This document shows, piece by piece, positions 1-8,483 of a DNA stretch of 22,792 nt. The position numbers and the translations under genes are program-made. The notes beneath the pieces were generated by a model, which saw only the letters and a list, made by a program, of their open reading frames with translations, made no database searches and was not told where the DNA came from. The first letter of the stretch is position 1, and each line of letters begins with the position of its first letter. The stretch is from an uncultured Ruminococcus sp. (GTDB lineage Bacteria > Bacillota > Clostridia > Oscillospirales > Ruminococcaceae), in assembly GCA_900553675.1 (NCBI GenBank), contig USEH01000009.1, positions 1 to 22,792 on the forward strand, written 5' to 3'.

Positions 1-1
1 A

Positions 2-2200
<2,199 letters not shown>

Positions 2201-2217
2201 TACATAAAGGAGGACGT

Positions 2218-3378
2218 ATGAAAAAGCGTATTATTGCTATGATTTTATGTGTAATGACAGCTCTTTGCGGCTGCGGGCAGACAAATAGCACTCCCGAATT
2301 TGACAAGTCGGTCAGCATGACTGCAAGCGAGGTTGCCGAACGCATGGGAATAGGTCTGAACATAGGCAATACCATGGAGGCGTATGAATCAACTAACTGT
2401 GAAAAGTCATCATACGAATGGATTCCAATCTGCGGTGATAACACCCCCGAGGACTATGAAACCCGCTGGGGAGCAGTTGTAACCACTCAGAAGATTATCA
2501 ACGGCATCAAGGCGGAGGGATTCAACACCATCCGTATCCCTGTATTCTGGGGCAACATGATGGAAAACGACGGAACGTGGACTATCAATCCCGACTACCT
2601 CGAAAGAGTCAAAGAAATAGTCGATTACTGCATGAAGGCGGATATGTTTGCTGTTGTAAACTGCCACCACTTCGACGAGTTCATCATCCGCAGAAACAAC
2701 GTTGAAGAATGCAAAGAGATATTTACCACTCTCTGGACTCAGATAGCCGATTACTTCAAGGATTACCCCTACACCCTTGTTTTCGAGGGCTTTAACGAGT
2801 ATCTCGGCGGAAGCCAGTTCAACGAAAAAGGGAAATTGGTTGATCCCGGTCTGGATTCCGGCTATGATATGACAAACACCTGCAATCAGGCGTTTGTAGA
2901 CGCGGTAAGAGCCACCGGCTCGAACAACGCCGACCGCGTTCTGATAGTCTCCGGCTACAACACCAATATCGACCGCACAACATCACCTCGCTTTAAGATG
3001 CCCACCGATTCGGTTGAGGACAAACTTATGGTTTCGGTCCATTATGTCGACAACGCCATGTACTGGTCAAACTCCATCGGCAATCAGCGCTGGCTCGATT
3101 ATACCGACTCGCAGTGCAAGCTGCTTGAGGAGGCTTTCACAAGTAAGGGCATACCTGTTTTTCTGGGAGAGACAACAGCACAGTACCCCACCGACAGATT
3201 TGCGTTTGACGCTGTTCACACCGATTCCGCCGAGTGCCTTGAAATAGTTCTGGATAAGCTTAAGGAAAAAGGCTTTGTTCCGGTTATATGGGACACCTGC
3301 AACGACTTCTATTCAAGAACAGACTGCAAAATCATCAAAGATGCAAACGCGGAGGTTGTTCACAACTATACAAAATAA
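2218..3378 (+). CDS. GH5-family lipoprotein glycosidase (endoglucanase-like)
   Basis: A 386-residue secreted beta-glycanase of the GH5 cellulase type, expected to cut beta-1,4-linked plant glycans at the cell surface. The ATG at 2218 is chosen because AAAGGAGG lies 4 bases upstream; an in-frame ATG at 2197 adds seven residues and has no such site. Residues 1-18 form a lipoprotein signal with lipobox LCGC, so Cys19 would carry the lipid anchor. The catalytic domain starts near residue 36 with MGIGLNIGNTMEA, typical of clostridial GH5 enzymes. RIPVFW (106-111), CHHFDEF (149-155) and FEGFNE (189-194) follow. Glu194 is the probable acid/base, HYVD (275-278) follows, and Glu318 in FLGETT is the probable nucleophile. 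There is no carbohydrate-binding module or dockerin. The gene follows the beta-galactosidase frame closely and ends in a terminator. Exact substrate cannot be read from sequence. Confidence 0.9.
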   Translation: MKKRIIAMILCVMTALCGCGQTNSTPEFDKSVSMTASEVAERMGIGLNIGNTMEAYESTNCEKSSYEWIPICGDNTPEDYETRWGAVVTTQKIINGIKAEGFNTIRIPVFWGNMMENDGTWTINPDYLERVKEIVDYCMKADMFAVVNCHHFDEFIIRRNNVEECKEIFTTLWTQIADYFKDYPYTLVFEGFNEYLGGSQFNEKGKLVDPGLDSGYDMTNTCNQAFVDAVRATGSNNADRVLIVSGYNTNIDRTTSPRFKMPTDSVEDKLMVSVHYVDNAMYWSNSIGNQRWLDYTDSQCKLLEEAFTSKGIPVFLGETTAQYPTDRFAFDAVHTDSAECLEIVLDKLKEKGFVPVIWDTCNDFYSRTDCKIIKDANAEVVHNYTK

Positions 3379-3391
3379 CAGGCTAAAATTC

Positions 3392-3430
3392 TGCGGTTTC
3401 TCTGAAAAAATCAGGGAAACCGCATTTTTT
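3392..3430 (+). terminator. Rho-independent terminator after GH5 gene
   Basis: A 14-bp stem (3392-3405 with 3411-3424, one G-U pair) closes a five-A loop and is followed by six T at 3425-3430. It begins 13 bases after the GH5 stop codon, and the next gene has its own promoter just downstream. Confidence 0.93.
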
Positions 3431-3440
3431 ATCAAAACTG

Positions 3441-3469
3441 TAGAAATCCTTTAAGATATATGCTATAAT
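3441..3469 (+). promoter_or_regulatory. Sigma-A type promoter of the 3523-6009 operon
   Basis: TAGAAA (3441-3446) and a consensus TATAAT (3464-3469) are separated by 17 bp; the -35 matches consensus at four of six positions. The start of transcription would be near 3476. The box sits between the GH5 terminator and the first gene of the operon. Confidence 0.65.
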
Positions 3470-3482
3470 TATATAAATACGT

Positions 3483-3504
3483 CAGCCGACTTAACCTGCG
3501 GCTG
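3483..3504 (+). promoter_or_regulatory. Hairpin at the 5' end of the operon leader
   Basis: CAGCCG (3483-3488) and CGGCTG (3499-3504) form a perfect 6-bp inverted repeat with a 10-base loop. It starts about seven bases after the predicted transcription start and ends upstream of the ribosome binding site (GGAGG). There is no T-run, so it is not a terminator. It could stabilise the transcript or be a protein-binding site; the sequence does not decide. Confidence 0.4.
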
Positions 3505-3522
3505 TATATCCGGAGGATTATT

Positions 3523-3990
3523 ATGCAAACCAACGTCAACCATTCGACTATTGCCAGCGAGCTTTTTATGCAGGGCTGTAACTGCTCTCAGGCGGTGTTC
3601 GCCGCTTTTTCTGATTTGACCGGATTGGAACGCGACTTCGCCCTGTGCATATCCTCTTCCTTCGGCGGGGGAATGGGAAGACTGCGCGAGGTCTGCGGAG
3701 CCTTCAGCGGAATACTGATGGTTGCGGGATGTCTATATGGCTATAGCGACGTTTCACAGCCTTCGCTGAAAAATCAGCATTACCGCCTTGTGCAGGAGCT
3801 TGCCGCGCGATTTAAGGCAGAGACCGGCTCGCTGATATGTCGCGAGCATTTGGGTCTTGCGGGAGCTTCCACGCCCGATTCACCGGTGCGCACCGCAGAG
3901 TTTTACAAAACCCGCCCATGCGCAAAGCTTATTGAAACAGCTGCGCGGATCATGGACGAATATATAAGCGAGCATCCGTATGACCGATAA
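3523..3990 (+). CDS. C_GCAxxG_C_C family cysteine-rich protein
   Basis: A 155-residue cytoplasmic protein of the family named for its C-GCAxxG-C-C cysteine pattern, seen in many anaerobes. Its biochemical role is not established; redox or metal binding is usually suspected. The pattern is intact: QGCNCSQAVF with Cys19 and Cys21, a glycine-rich FGGGMG at 47-52, VCGAFSG with Cys58, CREHLG with Cys106 and RPCAKL with Cys133. Cys42 and Cys70 are extra. There is no signal peptide or membrane helix. GGAGG lies 7 bases before the ATG. It is the first gene of a three-gene operon and overlaps the next start by 11 bases, so translation is probably coupled. Nothing in the sequence ties its redox-type chemistry directly to the nuclease-like and acyltransferase-like partners. 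Confidence 0.88.
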   Translation: MQTNVNHSTIASELFMQGCNCSQAVFAAFSDLTGLERDFALCISSSFGGGMGRLREVCGAFSGILMVAGCLYGYSDVSQPSLKNQHYRLVQELAARFKAETGSLICREHLGLAGASTPDSPVRTAEFYKTRPCAKLIETAARIMDEYISEHPYDR

Positions 3991-4729
3991 GCAAAGATTT
4001 GATGAGCTGACAAAGCTTTCGCCGCAGGAGCTTCACATAAAAGCAGGCGTCGGCACGCTTTCGGAGAAGTATCTCCACGCGCTGTTAAAGAGGTATTTCG
4101 AGCCGGACACCGACTACCATGAGGTCGGAATAGATCGCTTCACTGCCGACATATGTCGGGATATGCGGATAATCGAAATACAAACCCGCGCTTTGGGCAG
4201 ACTCCGCGAAAAGCTGGAATACTATCTTCTGGAGGGGTATAAGGTCAAGGTGGTTTATCCCATCCCTCATATAAAATGGCTGTCGTGGATAGACCCCGAT
4301 ACCGGCGAGGCATCTCCAAAGCACCGCTCGCCCAAAACTGGCAGCTTTTACGACTGCTTCTGGGAGCTTTATAATATCAAGTACTTTCTGGATTGGGACA
4401 ATCTCAGCGTCGAGCTTATGCTGATCGATGTTATGGATTACAAAAACCTCAACGGCTACGGCAAGCGAAGAAAGCGCCGTGCAACAAGGCAGGAAAGAAT
4501 CCCCACCGCGCTTTATGATACGCTTATACTAAACAGTCCCAAGGACTATTTAAAGCTTGTACCCGATGAGCTGCCGGAGATTTTCACCAAGGATGAATAT
4601 GCAAAAGCGACTAAGCTTAGCCCTGAGATGGCATATTCGGGGCTGAATATACTGCAATACCTTGAAGTAGTAGAGCTTGCCGGCAAGGACGGCAGGAAGA
4701 AATTATACAGGAGGCGGCAAGCACAATGA
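3980..4729 (+). CDS. Uncharacterised protein with PD-(D/E)XK nuclease-like core and possible winged-helix C-terminus
   Basis: I do not recognise a named family for this 249-residue protein. What can be seen: residues 25-95 have the layout of a PD-(D/E)XK nuclease, with a helix holding Glu29, then HEVGIDRFTADI giving Asp57, a beta strand with IIEIQTR giving Glu66 and Gln68, and a helix and strand ending in VVYPIP (91-96). The D, E-x-Q triad, with Gln in place of Lys, occurs in divergent members of that fold. Residues 160-172 are strongly basic (KRRKRRATR). The C-terminal part (about 175-245) is predicted here to be a winged helix, with the KLSPEMAYSGLNILQYLEVVE stretch resembling a recognition helix and wing. 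It starts inside the preceding gene and its TGA overlaps the ATG of the next gene. A DNA- or RNA-linked role is inferred only from the fold. Confidence 0.6.
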   Translation: MTDKQRFDELTKLSPQELHIKAGVGTLSEKYLHALLKRYFEPDTDYHEVGIDRFTADICRDMRIIEIQTRALGRLREKLEYYLLEGYKVKVVYPIPHIKWLSWIDPDTGEASPKHRSPKTGSFYDCFWELYNIKYFLDWDNLSVELMLIDVMDYKNLNGYGKRRKRRATRQERIPTALYDTLILNSPKDYLKLVPDELPEIFTKDEYAKATKLSPEMAYSGLNILQYLEVVELAGKDGRKKLYRRRQAQ

Positions 4730-6009
4730 AAATTAAAGTCAAAAAGATGGATTATGATGAGGTGCTTAAACAGCCGGCGTTTAAAAAGCTCCCGCCGAGA
4801 AAACCGTCGATACTTTTCAGAACGCTGTTAAAGCTTCTTTCGTCTTCCGACTTAAAGGCGACCAACTTTACATACACACAGACCGGCATGGAGCGTCTCG
4901 GCAAAAACGAGCCTGCGCTTATCCTTATGAACCATTCCAGCTTTATAGATTTAAAGATTGCTTCCACAATTCTTTGTCCCAGACCCTTCAATATCGTCTG
5001 CACCTCCGACGGCTTTGTGGGCAAAGAGTGGCTGATGCGAAGAATCGGCTGTATACCTACAAACAAGTTCGTCACCGACGCTCAGCTTGTGCGGGATATC
5101 CTTTATGCCTTAAAGACCAATCACTGCTCGGTGCTGATGTACCCCGAAGCAAGCTACAGCTTCGACGGCACGGCGACCCCACTCCCCGAAAGCTTAGGAA
5201 AGTGCCTAAAGCTGCTGGGTGTGCCGGTTATAATGATAAGAACCTACGGCGCGTTCTCCCGCGACCCTTTGTATAACGGCTTGCGGCTTAGAAACGTCGA
5301 TGTTTCCTGCGATATGGAATACGTCCTATCTCCCGAGGATATCGACAATATGACCGTTGATGAGCTTAACGGCAAGCTTAACGAGCTGTTCACCTTCGAC
5401 AACTTTGAGTGGCAGATAGAAAACAAGGTCAGAATTACCGAACCCACAAGGGCAGAAGGTCTGAACCGCGTTTTGTACAAATGTCCGGAATGTCTTGCCG
5501 AGGGAAGCATGATTGCAAAAGGAACTGCAATCAGCTGTGACAAATGCGGCTGCGAATACGAGCTGAGCGAATACGGCGAGCTTATACGCAGCAACGGAAA
5601 AGCAAGATTTTCAACCGTCCCCAAGTGGTACCGCTGGGAGCGGGATTGCGTCAGGGACGAAATCCTTTACAACAGCTACAAGCTGGATGTTCCTGTCGAG
5701 ATTCTTATGATGGTGAACACCGACTGCATATACGACGTCGGCGAGGGCAGGCTTGTCCACGACGAAAACGGCTTTCAACTCACCGGCTGCGGCGGCAGAC
5801 TTGACTATTCCCAAAAGCCCACAGCGTCCTACAGCCTGTATTCCGATTATTTCTGGTACGAAATAGGGGACATGATCTGCATAGGAAACAAAAAAGTGCT
5901 GTATTACTGCTTCCCTAAGTGTGAGGGGGATGTCGTCGCGAAAACAAGGCTTGCGGCAGAAGAAATGTACAAGCTGGCAAGGACAAAATCGGTCAGCAGA
6001 ATCAAATAA
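4726..6009 (+). CDS. PlsC-type acyltransferase with C-terminal zinc ribbon
   Basis: A 427-residue protein whose N-terminal half is a lysophospholipid (1-acylglycerol-3-phosphate) acyltransferase. It has the HX4D motif as NHSSFID (His70, Asp75), a second motif region around FVGKEWLMRRIGCIP, and YPEAS (139-143), the usual PEG-type substrate motif with Ala in place of Gly. VPVIMIRTYGAF (166-177) fits motif IV. Residues about 250-285 form a zinc ribbon, with Cys253, Cys256, Cys271 and Cys274 in CPEC and CDKC pairs. The last 140 residues have many aromatic residues and no family I can name. Ordinary PlsC proteins are about 200-250 residues, so the ribbon and tail are additions. The ATGA overlap with the previous gene implies coupling, and a strong terminator follows. 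The acceptor lipid is unknown. Confidence 0.83.
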   Translation: MKIKVKKMDYDEVLKQPAFKKLPPRKPSILFRTLLKLLSSSDLKATNFTYTQTGMERLGKNEPALILMNHSSFIDLKIASTILCPRPFNIVCTSDGFVGKEWLMRRIGCIPTNKFVTDAQLVRDILYALKTNHCSVLMYPEASYSFDGTATPLPESLGKCLKLLGVPVIMIRTYGAFSRDPLYNGLRLRNVDVSCDMEYVLSPEDIDNMTVDELNGKLNELFTFDNFEWQIENKVRITEPTRAEGLNRVLYKCPECLAEGSMIAKGTAISCDKCGCEYELSEYGELIRSNGKARFSTVPKWYRWERDCVRDEILYNSYKLDVPVEILMMVNTDCIYDVGEGRLVHDENGFQLTGCGGRLDYSQKPTASYSLYSDYFWYEIGDMICIGNKKVLYYCFPKCEGDVVAKTRLAAEEMYKLARTKSVSRIK

Positions 6010-6014
6010 ATGTT

Positions 6015-6048
6015 AAAGAGTCGGTTCGTCCGGCTCTTTATTTTTTAT
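6015..6048 (+). terminator. Rho-independent terminator after acyltransferase gene
   Basis: A 10-bp stem (6015-6024 with 6030-6039, including one G-U pair) closes the loop TTCGT and is followed by ATTTTTT. It lies five bases after the stop codon of the acyltransferase gene. Confidence 0.93.
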
Positions 6049-6066
6049 ATTTTTTCGTTCTGCCTA

Positions 6067-6095
6067 TTGACAAAGTAACATTGTTATGTTATACT
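6067..6095 (+). promoter_or_regulatory. Strong promoter of the YhbD-like/bactofilin operon
   Basis: Perfect TTGACA (6067-6072), a 17-bp spacer and TATACT (6090-6095) make a near-consensus sigma-A promoter. An operator-like dyad fills the spacer and another lies just past the predicted start, so repression is expected. Confidence 0.88.
6075..6087. promoter_or_regulatory. Operator-like dyad 1 (between -35 and -10)
   Basis: GTAACA-T-TGTTAT is a near-palindrome matching the second site at 6106-6120 in both arms except the last base. It occupies the spacer of the promoter, where a bound protein would block RNA polymerase. Its centre is about 32 bp from that of site 2, three helical turns. Confidence 0.75.
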
Positions 6096-6105
6096 ATCAT
6101 CAAGA

Positions 6106-6120
6106 CGTAACACTGTTACG
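6106..6120. promoter_or_regulatory. Operator-like dyad 2 (downstream of -10)
   Basis: CGTAACA-C-TGTTACG is a perfect 7-1-7 palindrome directly after the predicted transcription start and just before the ribosome binding site. It is a stronger version of site 1. The likely ligand is the HTH protein encoded immediately downstream, or a TetR/MerR-type regulator elsewhere. Confidence 0.8.
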
Positions 6121-6138
6121 AAAAAGGAGGCTGGTATT

Positions 6139-6537
6139 TTGGGCAATCTCATATCAAAAAAGGAACTGCTGTCAAGATACAATATATCCTACGGAACGCT
6201 GTACAGATGGAAGCGCATGGGTCTGATACCAGACGATTGGCTGGTCAAAAAGTCCACTTATACAGGGCAGGAAACTTTTTTTGACGAGCAGCAAATTTGC
6301 GAAAGGGTAGAGGCGATAATCGCGCGCAAAGACTCTGAATCGCTTGAGGATATAGCGAAAGAGCTTTTAAACAAGGCGGAAAGCGAAACCAAGCTGAAAA
6401 TAATATCGAGATACGGAAACAAGGAATATGCTGTTTCCGATATATCCGATATTGTTTTCATTGAAAACGGAAAAGAGACAAGCATATTGGAAAGTATTAA
6501 TGCAATAGTCAAACAAATTAAGAATCAGGAGGATTGA
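6139..6537 (+). CDS. YhbD-like (DUF4004) HTH regulator
   Basis: A 132-residue protein resembling Bacillus YhbD (DUF4004), which sits upstream of the bactofilin genes yhbE and yhbF. Residues 5-45 form a MerR-like helix-turn-helix: SKKELLSRYNISYGTLYRWKRMGLIP, with the RWKR/GLIP pattern of MerR N-termini. The rest is helical, with an acidic centre and a C-terminal segment (about 90-130) that could dimerise. The start is TTG at 6139, placed by AAGGAGG ending 8 bases upstream; no ATG fits. The bactofilin gene begins four bases after its stop. Two matching palindromes in its own promoter suggest autorepression, which is an inference. It lacks an obvious effector-binding or metal-binding domain. Confidence 0.83.
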   Translation: MGNLISKKELLSRYNISYGTLYRWKRMGLIPDDWLVKKSTYTGQETFFDEQQICERVEAIIARKDSESLEDIAKELLNKAESETKLKIISRYGNKEYAVSDISDIVFIENGKETSILESINAIVKQIKNQED

Positions 6538-6541
6538 TTTT

Positions 6542-7306
6542 ATGAGCGAATTAAATTCGGTGAGAATATCAGGAAGCGGCTGCTGCGGCGGCGGTGAATA
6601 CTCCGAGGTAAGAATAAGCGGCTCGGGAAAGATAACCGGCGACGTAAAGTGCGATTCAATGCACATTTCAGGCTCTGGAAAGATTGAGGGCGAGGTCGAC
6701 TGCAAAAACGACATCCGCATATCCGGCTCCGGCAGGATTGATAAGGATATTAAGTGTGATACGTTGCATATTTCCGGCGCGGCAAAGGCGACAAGCGTTA
6801 AGGCAAAGAAGGTTCATATTTCCGGCTCCTGCTCAACCGAGGGCAAAATCGAGGCTGACGAAATCAAAATATCCGGCGTACTCAGCGCGGGCGGTGATAT
6901 CTGCGGAGAGACCGTTCAAGTCAGCGGTGGAATCAAAACCTCACACCTTTTAAGCGGCGAAACCGTGGATATAAAGTTCAGTGCCAATAATTGCATTATC
7001 GGAGAAATCGGCGGCGGAACAATAACCGTCCGCCCGGGGGATTATGTTAACCGTTCTTTCGGCGGGCTGTTTCAATTCATGCGGAAGTGCTCGGATGATT
7101 ATGCGCCGAGCGGCAAAAAAAGCGGCTATACTGCGCAGATCGGCTCGATAGAGGGCGACGATATCACCGTTCAGGACTGTATTGTGGACACCATACGCGG
7201 CACAAAGGTGACAATAATGTCCGGTTGCGAGGTTAAAAGGGTGGAGTACAGCGGCGAGCTTACCGTCGAGGGCGGCGCAAAGGTCGAGGAGCAGATAAAG
7301 ATATAA
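6542..7306 (+). CDS. Bactofilin (polymer-forming cytoskeletal protein), repeat-rich
   Basis: A 254-residue protein made mostly of short beta-helix turns of the bactofilin family, which self-assemble without nucleotide into filaments and help position cell-envelope enzymes. The turns recur about every 18-20 residues as (R/H)ISGSGK or close variants: near residues 9, 22, 40, 58, 76, 94 and 111, then with more drift to about 150. A second block (about 195-254, IGSIEGDDITVQDCIVDTI onward) resumes the pattern after a linker that contains FQFMRKCSDDYAPSGKKSG. Bacillus makes two bactofilins (YhbE, YhbF) behind YhbD; here one longer chain with two beta-helix blocks stands in their place. AGGAGG precedes the ATG. 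Cysteines are unusually frequent near the N-terminus (GCCGGG). There is no membrane segment. Confidence 0.88.
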   Translation: MSELNSVRISGSGCCGGGEYSEVRISGSGKITGDVKCDSMHISGSGKIEGEVDCKNDIRISGSGRIDKDIKCDTLHISGAAKATSVKAKKVHISGSCSTEGKIEADEIKISGVLSAGGDICGETVQVSGGIKTSHLLSGETVDIKFSANNCIIGEIGGGTITVRPGDYVNRSFGGLFQFMRKCSDDYAPSGKKSGYTAQIGSIEGDDITVQDCIVDTIRGTKVTIMSGCEVKRVEYSGELTVEGGAKVEEQIKI

Positions 7307-7314
7307 AATAGAAC

Positions 7315-7343
7315 AAGGCAGGGTGAAAATATCACTCTGCCTT
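7315..7343. terminator. Bidirectional terminator between convergent genes
   Basis: An 11-bp stem (7315-7325 with 7333-7343, one G-U pair) and a seven-base loop lie between the bactofilin gene (plus) and the alpha/beta hydrolase gene (minus). The flanking T/A tracts are short, so termination may be moderate in either direction. Confidence 0.75.
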
Positions 7344-7361
7344 AATTTATTGCATGACTAA

Positions 7362-8333
7362 TCAGTCAAATTCCTTCCAGAAGTTCTTGACAGCCGCTTC
7401 ATATCCTTCTCTGTCAATAACGCAGCTCATGCCGTGATCTGCTCCCGGAACTATAAGAAGTCTTTTGGGAGAAGCGCACGCCAGATAGTTGCGATAGGTC
7501 ATCTCAATGGGAACAAAGTGGTCGTCCGTTCCGTGAATGAACAGTACCGGAATTTTGCATTGGCGCAGTGCGTCAATGGTGGAATAGCTCGACTCGGCAT
7601 ACTGGTTTTTGCGCTCGTATATAGCGGAGGCAAGCCCTTTGTGAATGTTGTAGTTGATGTGAAGATTGTCGTTTACTACGTGATTCCATATTTCATCCGG
7701 GGATGTAAATGCGCAGTCGGCTATGATTCCGTGAACGCTTTCTGGAAGCTTAAGTCCGCCTGCCATTAAAACTGTAGTCGCGCCCATTGATACTCCGCAC
7801 AGATATACGGGAAGCGTCTTGGATTTGTTGTCTATTACCCATTGCGCCCAGTCTAAACAGTCGTATCTTTCGATAACTCCGAAGCCCATATGGTCACCAC
7901 CACTGTTGTTCTGTCCGCGCTGTTCGGCAAACAGTACCGAGCAGTCGTTATCATGTAAGAAGTCAGCCATAAGCCCGAAATCGCTTGACCACGAAGACCT
8001 CCAGCCGTGCATTGCAACAACGATTCGTTTTGGATTCTGTGCAGGATACCAATGTCCTACAAGCGTGATATCGTCAAACCCTTGTATTTCCACCCGCTCG
8101 GTTGGGGCGGCTTCAAGCTTTGCCGCAGCATCAGCCACCCGCTTGAATACCTCCTCGTTGATAAGCGAGCCGGCAATGCGGTTGGTGGCGTGAGTCATCA
8201 TTTTCGGACCCTCGCGGTCAATAGCCGTCTTCATAAGGAACTTGGTCGTAAGGTATGCGGCAGTCCCGAATACGGCAGTAGCACCGAGAACGGCTCCTGA
8301 GGCAATCAGAATCTTGTTTTTGTCTGGTTTCAT
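7362..8333 (-). CDS. Membrane-anchored alpha/beta hydrolase
   Basis: A 323-residue serine hydrolase of the alpha/beta fold with one N-terminal membrane helix (about residues 8-32), so the catalytic domain is probably held at the membrane. Visible motifs: the oxyanion region MHGWRSSW (108-115), nucleophile elbow GVSMG with Ser182, HGTDDHFVP with Asp271, and GADHG with His300, a complete Ser-Asp-His triad. The family includes esterases and peptidase-like proteins; the substrate is not readable. The ATG at 8333 is preferred because AAAGGA lies 11 bases upstream within the longer frame that starts at 8369, and because it puts the membrane helix at the N-terminus. It runs toward the bactofilin gene and is preceded by a long inverted repeat. 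Confidence 0.88.
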   Translation of the reverse strand: MKPDKNKILIASGAVLGATAVFGTAAYLTTKFLMKTAIDREGPKMMTHATNRIAGSLINEEVFKRVADAAAKLEAAPTERVEIQGFDDITLVGHWYPAQNPKRIVVAMHGWRSSWSSDFGLMADFLHDNDCSVLFAEQRGQNNSGGDHMGFGVIERYDCLDWAQWVIDNKSKTLPVYLCGVSMGATTVLMAGGLKLPESVHGIIADCAFTSPDEIWNHVVNDNLHINYNIHKGLASAIYERKNQYAESSYSTIDALRQCKIPVLFIHGTDDHFVPIEMTYRNYLACASPKRLLIVPGADHGMSCVIDREGYEAAVKNFWKEFD

Positions 8334-8377
8334 TATAATATCAATCCTTTCAGCGGGGTCAATGGGCATTTAAGGTT

Positions 8378-8417
8378 AGTATCACAAAAGGAAAATGATT
8401 ATCCTTTTTGTGGTACT
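8378..8417. repeat. Unexplained 40-bp inverted repeat upstream of the hydrolase gene
   Basis: The arms AGTATCACAAAAGGA (8378-8392) and its near-complement at 8402-8417 match except for one wobble and one extra base. The dyad lies between the end of the acylation operon and the hydrolase gene. A weak minus-strand -10 (TATACT, read from 8429 to 8424) is next to it, with no good -35. The stem is AT-rich and has no T-run after it in either direction, so it looks more like an operator or leader hairpin than a terminator. Confidence 0.6.
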
Positions 8418-8483
8418 GCCCTAAGTATACTACATTATTGTGGAGAATAAAAGTGAAACAACGGCAAATGCAGTGAAATATTG

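Noticed and set aside
3014..3247. Alternative-frame open stretch inside the GH5 gene
   Set aside because: Overlaps a well-supported catalytic domain, with no start signal.
3483..3504. Leader hairpin as a transcription attenuator
   Set aside because: No T-run after the stem and no competing stem visible.
8378..8417. Inverted repeat as terminator of the acylation operon
   Set aside because: AT-rich stem without a following T-run; left as an unexplained dyad.
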